From an uncultured Nitratireductor sp. (GTDB taxonomy: Bacteria > Pseudomonadota > Alphaproteobacteria > Rhizobiales > Rhizobiaceae): a stretch of DNA of 49,182 nt. The stretch lies in the NCBI RefSeq assembly GCF_913053745.1, contig NZ_CAJXGF010000013.1, forward strand, positions 1-49,182, given 5' to 3'. Both the position numbers and the translations under genes were made by a program. Below the pieces are notes generated by a model. It saw only the letters and a program-made list of their open reading frames with translations. It did not search any database and was not told where the DNA came from. Below, one piece after another: positions 36,312 through 45,324 of this stretch (positions are counted from its first letter, which is position 1; each line of letters begins with the position of its first letter).

Positions 36312-37907
36312 CTATTCGGCGATGTCGACGCCCTCGAAGGCGTGACCGCCAAGCGGGTCCATCTTGTAGCCGGTCACTTCCTTGCGCATCGGCATGTGTA
36401 CGACCGAGTGAGCGATGGTTGCCCACGGCGCCTCGCGCTTGAAGACAAGCTGGGCCTCTTCATAGAGCTCGGCGCGTTCTTCCTGCGAGGAGAGCGTCTT
36501 GGCCTTCTGGATCAAACCGTCGAACTCTTCGTTGCACCACTGCGCGCGGTTGGAACCACCCACGGCGTCGCAGCCGAGCAGCACGGCGAGGAAGTTGTCC
36601 GGGTCGCCATTGTCGCCGGTCCAGCCGAGCAGCACCGCACCGTCGCGGTCTTCCGCCTTGGAGCGCTCGAGATACTCACCCCATTCGTAGGAGACGATCT
36701 CGACATTGACGCCGACCTTGGAGAAATCCTCCTGGATCAGCTCGGCCATGCGGCGCGCATTCGGGTTGTAGGGGCGCTGAACGGGCATCGCCCAGACCTT
36801 CATGGAAAGGTCGCTCACGCCTGCTTCCTCAAGCATCTTCTTGGATGCTTCCGGATCGTAGGCGTCATCCTCGACCGCGTCGTTATAAGACCACATTGTC
36901 GGTGGGATCGGGTTCTTGGCCGCCTGGCCGGCGCCCTGGAACACGGCGTCGAGAATGGCTTCCTTGTTGATCGCCATGTTGAGCGCCTTGCGGACCTGCG
37001 CATTGTCGAAGGGCGCGACCTTGGTGTTGTAGGCGAGATAGCCCACATTCAGGCCTTCCTGTTCGTCGACCTTCAGCGCTTCGTTTGCCTTCAGGCTCTC
37101 GATGTCGGCCGGGTTCGGGTAAGGCGTGATGTGGCACTCGCCGGCGATCAGCTTCTGCTGGCGCACCGAAGCCTCAGTGGTGATGGCGAACACCAGATCG
37201 TCGATCGGCTGCTTGCCATTCCAGTAATCCGGATGCGCCTTATAGCGGATCACGGCGTCGGGCTGATAAGCGACGAACTGGAAGGGGCCGGTGCCGACCG
37301 GCTTCTGGTTCAGGTCCGAAAGATTGCCGGCTTCGGAAAGCTGATCGGCATATTCCTTCGAGAAGATGGAGGCAAAATCCATGGCCAGATTGGCGATGAA
37401 GGGCGCTTCCGGACGGTTCAGGACGAATTTGACCGTGTAGTCGTCGACCTTCTCGATGGACTTCACCAGATCCGGCATGGACATGCCGTTGAAGTATTCC
37501 CAGGACGCGCCTTCAACATAAGCGTGGTAGGGATGGTCTTCCTGGAGCTGGCGGTTGAAGGAGAACAACACGTCGTCGGCGTTGAAATCGCGGCTCGGCG
37601 TAAAGAAGTCCGTGGTGTGGAACTTGACGCCTTCACGAAGCTTGAAGGTAACCTCGAGACCGTCGTCCGAAATCTCCCAGCTCTCGGCCAGACCCGGAAC
37701 GGTATTGGTGGTGCCCGGTTCGAATTGAACGAGGCGGTTGTAGACTGGCTTCGACGATGCGTCGAACGTGGTGCCCGCGGTATAGAGCGCCGGGTCGAAG
37801 CCTTCCGGGCTTCCTTCCGAACAATAGACAAGTGTCTTGGCGCCCGCAGCGCCGCTCAGCACCGTGGCGGCCAACAGCGCAGCCGCGAAGGTCAGTTTGT
37901 TTTTCAT
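36312..37907 (-). CDS. ABC importer substrate-binding protein, DppA type
   Basis: 531 residues from the ATG after CAGGGAGACC; an upstream in-frame start has no ribosome site. Signal peptide about 1-23 (ATVLSGAAGA-KT). DppA-type marks: LVYCSEGSPEGFDPALYTAGTT, a FFTPSRDFNADDVLFSFNRQ segment, GTGPFQFVAYQPDAVIRY and LLGWTGDNGDPDNFLAVLLG. Two cysteines near the end (CDAVGGSNRAQWC) match the disulfide of DppA. Likely ligands are dipeptides, and related proteins also take heme or delta-aminolevulinate. First gene of dppABCDF-type operon. Confidence 0.93.
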   Translation of the reverse strand: MKNKLTFAAALLAATVLSGAAGAKTLVYCSEGSPEGFDPALYTAGTTFDASSKPVYNRLVQFEPGTTNTVPGLAESWEISDDGLEVTFKLREGVKFHTTDFFTPSRDFNADDVLFSFNRQLQEDHPYHAYVEGASWEYFNGMSMPDLVKSIEKVDDYTVKFVLNRPEAPFIANLAMDFASIFSKEYADQLSEAGNLSDLNQKPVGTGPFQFVAYQPDAVIRYKAHPDYWNGKQPIDDLVFAITTEASVRQQKLIAGECHITPYPNPADIESLKANEALKVDEQEGLNVGYLAYNTKVAPFDNAQVRKALNMAINKEAILDAVFQGAGQAAKNPIPPTMWSYNDAVEDDAYDPEASKKMLEEAGVSDLSMKVWAMPVQRPYNPNARRMAELIQEDFSKVGVNVEIVSYEWGEYLERSKAEDRDGAVLLGWTGDNGDPDNFLAVLLGCDAVGGSNRAQWCNEEFDGLIQKAKTLSSQEERAELYEEAQLVFKREAPWATIAHSVVHMPMRKEVTGYKMDPLGGHAFEGVDIAE

Positions 37908-38135
37908 TGAGGTCTCCCTGATTCTCACATGGGCCTACTCCCGAGGCCCTGGAAGCTGGCATATAAGCAAAGTTCGAATTGAGAGGGAACTCCCTCGATC
38001 ACTTTACCGCCTTAAATGCAATTATTTGTCGAATCTGCGTCAATGGATGCAATAAAACTCCATTCTCGCTCTTGTAGTATGGTTGTGCGAAAAACCATAT
38101 CCGCAACAGTGTCGTCGTTTCGAGGAGAAGAACGT
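37908..38135. promoter_or_regulatory. divergent region between dppA-type and DUF924 genes
   Basis: About 230 A+T-rich bases without a gene. Contains the inverted repeat GAGGGA-AC-TCCCTC (37983-37996), a possible operator of either gene. No clear promoter pair. Confidence 0.4.
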
Positions 38136-38687
38136 ATGAGCGTTAATTGGTATCAGGAGGTTCTGGACTTCTGGTTTGAAACGCTGACGCCCAAGGACTG
38201 GTTCACAGTCAGCGAGGAAACGGACACCGCGATACGCGAGCGCTTTTCCACGCTCCATGAACAGTTGATGGAAGATCTTCCCGAAAGCGTTTTCGCCGAC
38301 CCGAAGGCGGCACTCGCTGCCATTATCGTGCTCGATCAGTTTCCACGGAATATCCATCGCCGCCAGCGAGGTGCCTTCGCCTCGGACGAACTCGCCATGC
38401 GGGTTGCCAGCCACGCCGTGGAGAAAGGGTTCGACGAAGGGATGAGCGAGCCCGAGCGACAGTTCCTCTATATGCCGTTTATGCATTCCGAGGTGCTTGC
38501 CGACCAAGAGCGGGCGGTCATGCTGTTCAAGTCGCTCGGCCAGGAAGAAGCTCTCAAATACGCCATAGAGCATCGTGACATCGTTGCCCGTTTCGGCCGT
38601 TTCCCGCATCGCAATCGCGTGCTCGGCCGCGAGAGTGGCCCAGAGGAACTGGCTTTTCTGGGAGAACATGCAGGTTACGGCCAATGA
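38136..38687 (+). CDS. DUF924 family protein
   Basis: 183 residues, ATG after GAGGAGAAG. The family marks are all present: WYQEVLDFWFE at the start, AAIIVLDQFPRNIHR, the FLYMPFMHSE segment and GRFPHRNRVLGRES near the end. DUF924 is a helical, TPR-like cytoplasmic family of unknown function found widely in proteobacteria and plants. It stands alone, divergent from the dppA-type gene. Confidence 0.9.
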   Translation: MSVNWYQEVLDFWFETLTPKDWFTVSEETDTAIRERFSTLHEQLMEDLPESVFADPKAALAAIIVLDQFPRNIHRRQRGAFASDELAMRVASHAVEKGFDEGMSEPERQFLYMPFMHSEVLADQERAVMLFKSLGQEEALKYAIEHRDIVARFGRFPHRNRVLGRESGPEELAFLGEHAGYGQ

Positions 38688-38894
38688 AATTGTCGCCGCT
38701 TGCCACTCCATCGCACAGGTCGGACGTTACGAACACACTTGTGAAGCGCCGGGCTGTCGCAATACACTCCGCTTTTAAGCTGGAGACCGCCATGATGCTG
38801 CACGTTTGTCCAGTCGTCGTATGACTGTTTGTGTTGCGTCTGGTATTACGTGAACGTAAACGTTATAGCTGGGTTTTCTTTCTGGGAGGAGCAG
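38688..38894 (+). promoter_or_regulatory. upstream region of the acyl-CoA ligase, with operator-like repeat
   Basis: About 200 bases without a gene. TTACGT-GA-ACGTAA (38846-38859) is an exact inverted repeat 36 bases before the start codon and is followed by another ACGTT. It resembles TTTACGT/ACGTAAA sites of MerR-family regulators such as LiuR that control branched-chain and fatty-acid breakdown; I recall that motif only approximately. Confidence 0.45.
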
Positions 38895-40820
38895 GTGGCA
38901 AAAAGCGCAAAGACGCCCGCCAACGGCGAAGACAAGACCACGCGCGCCGCTAAGGGCGGAACGAGCGGCAAGGCGGTCAGCAAGGCCGCATCGGCTACGG
39001 CCAAGAAATCGGCGGCGAAATCCGCGACCAAGTCACCGGCCAAGGCCAAGTCATCGACAAAATCGACAGCGAAACCGGCGGGGAAGTCCACGACGCCCGT
39101 CAAAGCGCCGGCCCGCAAGACGACACCGCGCAAGGCGACCGGAAGTTCGAAGGCAGCGAAGGACCGCCCGTGGATCGAGCATTATCCGAAAGACGTGCCT
39201 GCCGAGATGGGGGATTTCCCCAACACTTCGCTGGGCGATTTGCTTGTCGACGCTTGCAAGACCTATAGCGACCGTCCGGCGTTCACCTGCATGGGCAAGT
39301 CGATCAGCTATCGTGATCTGGAGACGCTTTCCGAGCACTTTGCCGGTTATCTGCAATCTCTCGGGTTGAAACGCGGCGCGCGCGTGGCGTTGATGATGCC
39401 CAACGTGCTTCAGTATCCGGTGGCCATGATGGCGGTGCTGCGGGCGGGATATGTGGTCGTCAACGTCAATCCGCTCTACACGCCGCGCGAGCTGGAGCAT
39501 CAGCTCAACGATGCCGGCGCCGAGGCCATCGTCATACTGGAGAACTTCGCCCATACGCTACAGGCTGTTGCCTCCAAGACGTCTGTGAAGCATGTCGTGG
39601 TCGCCTCGATGGGCGATCTCCTGGGGCTCAAGGGATACATTGTCAATTTCGTGGTACGCCGGATCAAGAAGATGGTGCCCGACTGGTCGCTGCCGGGGCA
39701 TGTTTCCTTCAACGATGCGGTGAAGCGTGGCACCTCGCACGGATTCAAGCCGGTGGACATCGCTCTGTCCGACAATGCCTTCCTTCAATACACCGGCGGC
39801 ACGACCGGCGTTTCGAAAGGCGCGACGCTGCTGCACAGCAATGTGCTGGCCAATGTCATTCAAAACGAATTGTGGTTCCGCAGCGCCTATATCGGCAAGG
39901 CGAAACCCGATGCGCCGGTTCTGATCTGTGCGCTGCCCCTCTACCACATCTACGCGCTGACGGTGAATGCGCTGATGGGCATGAAACTCGGCGGTAACAA
40001 TGTTCTGATCCCCAATCCGCGCGACATTCCGGCCTTTGTGAAGGAACTGCAGAACTACGACTTCCACATTTTCCCAGGCCTCAACACGCTGTTCAATGCG
40101 CTGCTCAACAATGAAGATTTTCGCAAACTCTCCTTCAAGAGCCTGCTTGTAACCTTCGGTGGGGGCATGGCGGTGCAGCGCGCTGTCGCCGAACGCTGGC
40201 AGAAGCTGACCGGCTGCGTCATTTCGCAGGGCTACGGTTTGTCGGAGACCTCGCCGGTCGCCACGGTTAATCGTTTCGACGCAAAGGAATTCACCGGCAC
40301 GATCGGTTTTCCGATCTCCTCAACCGAGGTCACCATCCGCGACGACAAGGGGAAGGACCTGCCGTTCGACAAGGTGGGTGAAATCTGCATTCGCGGTCCG
40401 CAGGTCATGGCGGGCTACTGGAACCGCCCCGATGAAACCGCGAAGGTCATGACGAAGGACGGGTTCTTCCGCTCTGGCGACATGGGGACCATGGCCAAAG
40501 ACGGCAAGGTCACCATCGTCGACCGCAAGAAGGACATGATCGTGGTGTCCGGCTTCAAGGTTTTCCCCAACGAGGTGGAGGATGTGATCGCCAATCATCC
40601 GGGTGTTCTCGAGGCAGCCATCGTCGGTGTCGAAGATGAGCATTCCGGCGAGGTGCCCAAGCTCTTCGTGGTCCGGAAGGATGAGAGTCTTACGGAAGAG
40701 GATCTGAAGAAGTTCTGCAAGGAGAACCTCACCGGCTACAAGCGTCCCAAATATGTCGAGTTCCGCGACGATCTGCCGAAGTCCAATGTCGGCAAGATAC
40801 TGCGTAAGGAACTGCGCTGA
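38895..40820 (+). CDS. fadD: long-chain fatty acyl-CoA ligase with a Lys-rich histone-H1-like N-terminal tail
   Basis: 641 residues from the GTG preceded by GGGAGGAGC. Residues 1-89 are a disordered, strongly basic tail of Lys, Ala, Ser, Thr and Pro (about 20 Lys and 3 Arg, with only two acids before residue 90). From residue 91 the sequence is a normal FadD. It has the ATP loop YTGGTTGVSKGA, GYGLSETSP, the FRSGDMG segment, the hinge VDRKKDMIVVSGFKVFP, and the catalytic Lys in KSNVGKILRKELR. The enzyme activates fatty acids with ATP and CoA at the inner membrane. The tail is unusual for FadD and looks like histone H1 or AlgP-type sequences. It may bind membrane phosphate groups, DNA or RNA. 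Confidence 0.88.
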   Translation: MAKSAKTPANGEDKTTRAAKGGTSGKAVSKAASATAKKSAAKSATKSPAKAKSSTKSTAKPAGKSTTPVKAPARKTTPRKATGSSKAAKDRPWIEHYPKDVPAEMGDFPNTSLGDLLVDACKTYSDRPAFTCMGKSISYRDLETLSEHFAGYLQSLGLKRGARVALMMPNVLQYPVAMMAVLRAGYVVVNVNPLYTPRELEHQLNDAGAEAIVILENFAHTLQAVASKTSVKHVVVASMGDLLGLKGYIVNFVVRRIKKMVPDWSLPGHVSFNDAVKRGTSHGFKPVDIALSDNAFLQYTGGTTGVSKGATLLHSNVLANVIQNELWFRSAYIGKAKPDAPVLICALPLYHIYALTVNALMGMKLGGNNVLIPNPRDIPAFVKELQNYDFHIFPGLNTLFNALLNNEDFRKLSFKSLLVTFGGGMAVQRAVAERWQKLTGCVISQGYGLSETSPVATVNRFDAKEFTGTIGFPISSTEVTIRDDKGKDLPFDKVGEICIRGPQVMAGYWNRPDETAKVMTKDGFFRSGDMGTMAKDGKVTIVDRKKDMIVVSGFKVFPNEVEDVIANHPGVLEAAIVGVEDEHSGEVPKLFVVRKDESLTEEDLKKFCKENLTGYKRPKYVEFRDDLPKSNVGKILRKELR

Positions 40821-40829
40821 GAACGAACG

Positions 40830-40854
40830 AGGCCCGCCCGATTCCCGCGGGCCT
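40830..40854. terminator. bidirectional terminator
   Basis: Stem AGGCCCGC / GCGGGCCT with a nine-base loop in the 45-base gap between the convergent ends of the ligase and kinase genes. Confidence 0.65.
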
Positions 40855-40865
40855 TCCCACGCGAC

Positions 40866-41759
40866 CTACAGGGATGGCAGTCCCTCCGCCGCCCGGCGCG
40901 CAAGGATGATCGCACCGTCCACGGCGTCACCGTCAGCCGGTTTAAGGCGCCGGCGCACATCGGGCGAAAGCCAGGGCTCCAGAGGCCCGGACAGGCCGCC
41001 GAGCAGGGTGACGCGGGGTGCTTTCTGATCGAACAGGGTGCGCACCAGCATGTCGATCTGCGCGGCCGCATCCTGCACGATGCGCCGTGCCGCGGCATCG
41101 CCCTGATCGGCATGGCGCAGCACCATTGGCGCAAGGGTTGCGTAATCGGTGGCCGAGGCCCGGTCCATCCACGCAACCACCTCGGCGGGGTCGTCATCGA
41201 AACGGTTCATGATTTCGGTCAGCAGCAGGCTTAGAGGAATGCGTCCGTCATGCCCCTGCAGTGCCGCGCGCACGGCGTTGAGGCCGATATCCGCACCGCT
41301 GCCTTCGTCGGAAATGGGAAAACCGTAACCACCGATGCGCAACCGCCGGCCTTTCACGAGCCCAAGACCGACCGACCCCGTTCCGGCAATGGCGATAGCC
41401 CCGTCGAGGCCCGAATGCGCGCCGAGGCAGGCCGTGTCGCTGTCGCTGGCGAAGACGATGCGGGCAAAGCGATGCGGCAGGGCTTCAAAGGCTGCGATAG
41501 CGCCCTTGCGGCGCATGCCGGCAAGACCGACACCGGCATGAATGCGGGCGATTTGCTTTTCGTTGAACCCAGCCTCATCGATGGCCGCCTCAAAAGCACG
41601 CCGCACCGAGGCCCAGGCCCCATCGACTCCGAGCCTTGTGGTCGCCGGTCCGGAAAGGCCCTGACCGAGCACCGTTCCGTGCGTATCCTCGATGCGGGCC
41701 CGGCAGCCCGTACCGCCGCCGTCGATCCCAAGGTAAAAATGGATATGCCCCTCGCTCAT
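40866..41759 (-). CDS. BadF/BadG-type sugar kinase, N-acetylglucosamine kinase-like
   Basis: 297 residues from the ATG that overlaps the murA stop (ATGA). The ASKHA fold marks are YLGIDGGGTGCRA (phosphate 1), AIAGTGSVGLGLVKGRR (phosphate 2), GSGADIGLNAV and TLLGGLSGPLEPWL. GFPISDEGSGA is typical of the GlcNAc-kinase group that ends in this fold. The likely reaction is ATP-dependent phosphorylation of an amino sugar from cell-wall turnover. Coupling to murA and the nearby RpiR regulator support an amino-sugar role; the exact sugar is not shown. Confidence 0.85.
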   Translation of the reverse strand: MSEGHIHFYLGIDGGGTGCRARIEDTHGTVLGQGLSGPATTRLGVDGAWASVRRAFEAAIDEAGFNEKQIARIHAGVGLAGMRRKGAIAAFEALPHRFARIVFASDSDTACLGAHSGLDGAIAIAGTGSVGLGLVKGRRLRIGGYGFPISDEGSGADIGLNAVRAALQGHDGRIPLSLLLTEIMNRFDDDPAEVVAWMDRASATDYATLAPMVLRHADQGDAAARRIVQDAAAQIDMLVRTLFDQKAPRVTLLGGLSGPLEPWLSPDVRRRLKPADGDAVDGAIILARRAAEGLPSL

Positions 41760-43012
41760 GCCCGCAACCGTTCGATCTTCGCGCCACACAGCGCCAGCTT
41801 GCGATCGAGCTGCTCATAGCCGCGGTCGATGTGATAAACGCGGTTGATGACGGTTTCGCCCTTGGCGGCCAACGCCGCCAGCACCAGACAAACCGAAGCG
41901 CGCAGGTCCGTCGCCATCACCTGGGCGCCTTTTAGCGGCTTGCCGCCCCGCACCACGGCGGTGGTGCCCTGCAGCGCGATATCGGCCCCGAGCCGTGTCA
42001 GCTCCGGCACGTGCATGAAGCGGTTTTCGAATATCGTCTCGCGGATCAGCGACGTGCCTTCGGCACAGCAGGCCAGCGCCATGAACTGCGCCTGAAGGTC
42101 CGTCGGGAACCCGGGATAAGGTTCGGTTGTGAGATCGGCGGTGCGAAGCGGTGCGTTCCTTGAAATCACCAGCCCGCGGTCGCTCGGCCACACATTCACG
42201 CCCATCACCTCCAGCGCCTGGATCATGGCTGCAAGGTTTTCCATGCGGGCGTTCACCAGCTCCAACATCCCGCCTGTAATGGCCGCAGCCACCGCGTAGG
42301 TGCCGGCTTCAATACGGTCGGGGATGACCTGATGCACGGCCGCGCGCCATCCGGTGTTTCCTTCGATGATGATGCGGTGCGTTCCCGCTCCCTCGATCTT
42401 CGCGCCCATCGCGTTCAGGCAGGCTGCAAGGTCGGCCACCTCGGGCTCGCGCGCGGCATTGAGGATTTCCGTTTCACCGCGTGCGGCGGTGGCCGCCATC
42501 ATCGCGGTCTCTGTCGCACCGACGGAAGGCGAACTCAGGATGACTCTCGTGCCTCTCAGGCTGTTCGGCGTCCGCGCAACGATCAGGCCATTTTCAATGC
42601 CGATTTCCGCGCCCAGCATCTCGAGCGCCTTCAGATGCATGTCAACCGGACGCGCGCCGATGGCGCAGCCGCCCGGGAGAGAGACTCGCGCCTCGCCAAA
42701 TCGTGCGAGCAATGGCCCCAGAAAGAGCACTGTGGCGCGCATCTTGCGTACCGTCTCGTAGGAAACCTCACGGGCGGCAACGAGGCCGGCATCGATGGTT
42801 GCCGAATGGGCATTGCGCGTTACGGCCGCACCGTAAAGCTCGGCAACGCGCAGCATGTTCTCCACATCGGACACAAGCGGCAGGTTCGACAGCGCAACGG
42901 GATGTGGACTGAGAAGCGCGGCGGCGATCTGCGGCAACGCGGCGTTTTTCGCTCCGGCGATCGTTACCGTGCCCCTGAGCGCCTGCCCGCCCGTAATTTT
43001 CAGTCTGTCCAT
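41756..43012 (-). CDS. murA: UDP-N-acetylglucosamine 1-carboxyvinyltransferase
   Basis: 418 residues, the usual MurA length, starting at MDRLKITGG. Lys 22-Asn 23 (AGAKNAALP) and the catalytic Cys 115 ([13 protein letters not shown]) sit at the standard positions, so it should be fosfomycin-sensitive. The [15 protein letters not shown] segment and [11 protein letters not shown] close the active site. It transfers enolpyruvate to UDP-GlcNAc, the first committed step of peptidoglycan synthesis. It is co-transcribed with the sugar kinase and divergent from an RpiR regulator. This is not the most familiar murA neighbourhood, so it could be a second copy. Confidence 0.95.
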   Translation of the reverse strand: MDRLKITGGQALRGTVTIAGAKNAALPQIAAALLSPHPVALSNLPLVSDVENMLRVAELYGAAVTRNAHSATIDAGLVAAREVSYETVRKMRATVLFLGPLLARFGEARVSLPGGCAIGARPVDMHLKALEMLGAEIGIENGLIVARTPNSLRGTRVILSSPSVGATETAMMAATAARGETEILNAAREPEVADLAACLNAMGAKIEGAGTHRIIIEGNTGWRAAVHQVIPDRIEAGTYAVAAAITGGMLELVNARMENLAAMIQALEVMGVNVWPSDRGLVISRNAPLRTADLTTEPYPGFPTDLQAQFMALACCAEGTSLIRETIFENRFMHVPELTRLGADIALQGTTAVVRGGKPLKGAQVMATDLRASVCLVLAALAAKGETVINRVYHIDRGYEQLDRKLALCGAKIERLRA

Positions 43013-43185
43013 GATTATGCTTCCGGAAACACCGTTTGGCAGTTTCTCAGTCTCTATTGAGGAATTCCTTTGATCAAGCCCTTGCGGGAATATATTATTC
43101 CATCGTGCAATTCCTGTGGGATTCCCACGATCCGGAAACTGTTCTAGTTTCACTGCCCGCGCCCGGCATCTCGCGAAAGGAAGTC
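43013..43185. promoter_or_regulatory. murA-rpiR divergent region with GGAAT/ATTCC sites
   Basis: Holds the palindromes AGGAATTCCT (43060-43069) and GGAATA-TAT-TATTCC (43087-43101), and two more ATTCC half-sites (43110 and 43122). CCGGAAAC also occurs twice (43023 and 43132). A cluster of ATTCC-type half-sites suggests binding by the RpiR-type regulator. Confidence 0.5.
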
Positions 43186-44046
43186 ATGTCCGTCCTTAAG
43201 ATCATCGACGCGCAGCTCGAGTCCATGGCCCCGGCGGACCGTCAGATCGGCCAGTTCATCGTCGACTATCCCGACCGGGTGCTCAGTCTCTCTTCGGCGG
43301 CCCTTGCCGAGGAAACCGGCCGCAGCCAATCAAGCGTCGTCAAGTTCAGCCAGAAACTCGGTTACGCCGGTTATCAGGAACTGAAACTGGCAGTGAGCAA
43401 GGCCAAGGCACAGGAATGGCAGGTGCCGCCGGGAATGATCCACTCGACCATCGAGATGGGCGACAGCCATGCGACGATTTCGCAGAAGCTGATCAGCAGC
43501 AAGCTGCTCTCCATGCAGCAGACCATCGCAGCCAATCACGAGCCCGAAATCGCTCGGGCGTTGGATGCGCTCGACGGCGCGCGGCGCGTTCACATTGCCG
43601 GGGTGGGCGCGTCCTCGCTGGTGGCGCGCGACTTCTCCTACAAGCTGCAGAAGCTTGGCCGGAATGCACTCCATGACAGCGACAGCCATGTGCAGATGGC
43701 CAATGTTTCCTCGTTGGGCAAAGACGATGTGCTTTTCGCGTTGTCGTATTCGGGCACCAGTATCGAGACGGTGCGCATAGCGGAACTGGCCAAGGCGCGT
43801 GGCGCTCGCGTCATTTCCGTAACCGGACTGCAGCAGAACCCGTTGATGCGCGTCGCCGATATTCGTCTGCACACGGTGGCCGACGAGGAACGTGTGCGCT
43901 CCTCGGCCATTACCTCACGCGACGCGCAGCTTACGCTGATGGATTTCCTGTTTATCCTGATCCTACAGCGCCAGCGCGATGCCAATGACTATGTCCACAA
44001 CAGCGAGGCGTCGGTTGCGGCGTTGAAGATGCCGGCGGCGAAATGA
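43186..44046 (+). CDS. RpiR-family regulator with a SIS sugar-phosphate domain
   Basis: 286 residues from ATG 43186 after AAGGAAG. Residues 1-75 form the HTH_6 domain ([44 protein letters not shown]). Residues about 115-255 form a SIS domain ([43 protein letters not shown]). The SIS domain binds phosphosugars, so it is suited to sense the product of the kinase. Divergent from murA-kinase, its likely targets. Confidence 0.92.
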   Translation: MSVLKIIDAQLESMAPADRQIGQFIVDYPDRVLSLSSAALAEETGRSQSSVVKFSQKLGYAGYQELKLAVSKAKAQEWQVPPGMIHSTIEMGDSHATISQKLISSKLLSMQQTIAANHEPEIARALDALDGARRVHIAGVGASSLVARDFSYKLQKLGRNALHDSDSHVQMANVSSLGKDDVLFALSYSGTSIETVRIAELAKARGARVISVTGLQQNPLMRVADIRLHTVADEERVRSSAITSRDAQLTLMDFLFILILQRQRDANDYVHNSEASVAALKMPAAK

Positions 44047-44176
44047 CGTTTCATTATACGGCCTTGAGGGCGGTCTCGTGCCGGCTCCTCCACTTGAAAT
44101 CCACCGCGGCATGGGCGAAGGAAAAGGAAAGCGCAGCTTCTGCGCGCCGAATTTTCCTGTCCGGAGTAGACGTTCC

Positions 44177-45229
44177 GTGAAAAGCCTGACCATCCGCCGC
44201 CCCGACGACTGGCACCTGCATCTGCGTGACGGTGCCGTTCTGGAAGCGGTGTTGCCGCATTCCTCCGCCGATTTTGCCCGCGCCATCATCATGCCCAACC
44301 TGGTGCCGCCGTTGGTGACGGTGAAGGATGCGCTCGCCTATCGCGACCGCATCGTCGCGGCGAAGCCCGAGGGCCACGATTTCACGCCGCTGATGACGCT
44401 CTATCTGACCGAGCAGACCGATGCGGATGATGTGGCCGCGGGCCACCGCGACGGGCAAATCACGGCGGTGAAGCTTTATCCGGCGGGCGCGACCACCAAT
44501 TCCCAGAGCGGCGTGCGCGATCTCATGAAGGTGCAGCCGGTGCTGGAGCGAATGGCCGAGATCGGCTTGCCGCTGTGTGTGCATGGCGAGGTGACGGACG
44601 CCTCCATCGATATTTTCGACCGTGAGGCGGTGTTCATCGAGCGGGTGCTCAATCCGCTGCGCGAGCGACTGCCCGAGCTTAAGGTGATCATGGAGCATGT
44701 GACGACGAAGAACGGCGTCGACTATGTGCAAAGCGCAAAGCAGAACCTCGCGGCATCGCTAACCACGCACCACTTGATCATCAACCGCAATGCCATTCTG
44801 GCCGGCGGTATCCGCCCACACTACTACTGCCTGCCTGTCGCCAAGCGCGAGGAGCACAGGTTGGCGCTGCGGAAGGCCGCGACATCGGGCGACAAACGCT
44901 TTTTCCTGGGCACCGATTCGGCACCGCATCTCGATCCGGCGAAGGAATCGGCCTGCGGCTGCGCGGGCATCTTCACCTCCATCAACACCATGTCCTGCTT
45001 GGCGCATGTGTTCGAGGAGGAAGGCGCGCTGGATAAGCTCGAAGCGTTCGCCTCACTCAATGGACCAGCTTATTATGGCCTGCCTGCCAACGAGGAGACG
45101 ATCACGCTGGTGCGCCGCGAGACACCGGTCGAATTCCCCAATTCGGTTTACAGCGCCGATGGAACGATCACGGTCTTCGACCCCATGTTCCCTCTGCACT
45201 GGGCGGTGGACAATCAACCAATCGGCTGA
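44177..45229 (+). CDS. pyrC: dihydroorotase, class II
   Basis: 350 residues, close to E. coli PyrC (348), starting at GTG after CCGGAG. The metal residues are visible: HLHLRD (two His), Lys in [13 protein letters not shown] (carboxylated), His in LPLCVHGEV, His in [10 protein letters not shown] and the Asp in FLGTDSAPH. It cyclises carbamoyl-aspartate to dihydroorotate in pyrimidine synthesis. It is a true dihydroorotase, unlike the cog3964 amidohydrolase elsewhere in the window. It follows rpiR after 130 bases. Confidence 0.95.
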   Translation: MKSLTIRRPDDWHLHLRDGAVLEAVLPHSSADFARAIIMPNLVPPLVTVKDALAYRDRIVAAKPEGHDFTPLMTLYLTEQTDADDVAAGHRDGQITAVKLYPAGATTNSQSGVRDLMKVQPVLERMAEIGLPLCVHGEVTDASIDIFDREAVFIERVLNPLRERLPELKVIMEHVTTKNGVDYVQSAKQNLAASLTTHHLIINRNAILAGGIRPHYYCLPVAKREEHRLALRKAATSGDKRFFLGTDSAPHLDPAKESACGCAGIFTSINTMSCLAHVFEEEGALDKLEAFASLNGPAYYGLPANEETITLVRRETPVEFPNSVYSADGTITVFDPMFPLHWAVDNQPIG

Positions 45230-45271
45230 AGCGCATCGTGGCTGCCCATAACGCCGGATTGTCTTGCACAT

Positions 45272-45320
45272 AAGGCGTTCTTTCGCGTTGATCCCGTCAA
45301 ACACGACGACGGAACGCCTT
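45272..45320 (+). promoter_or_regulatory. stem-loop covering the ribosome site of the protease gene
   Basis: AAGGCGTTC (45272-45280) pairs exactly with GAACGCCTT (45312-45320), a nine-base stem with a 31-base loop. The second arm ends four bases before the ATG and includes or abuts the CGGAA ribosome-site-like bases, so folding could hide the translation start. Confidence 0.45.
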
Positions 45321-45324
45321 CGCC

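Noticed and set aside
36342-37910. Long plus-strand open frame opposite the DppA-type gene
   Set aside because: Mirror of a well-supported binding-protein gene, with no ribosome site or recognisable motif.
43036-43185. In-frame upstream extension of the RpiR protein
   Set aside because: The extension has no homology to the family start; AAGGAAG precedes the ATG at 43186 where HTH_6 begins.
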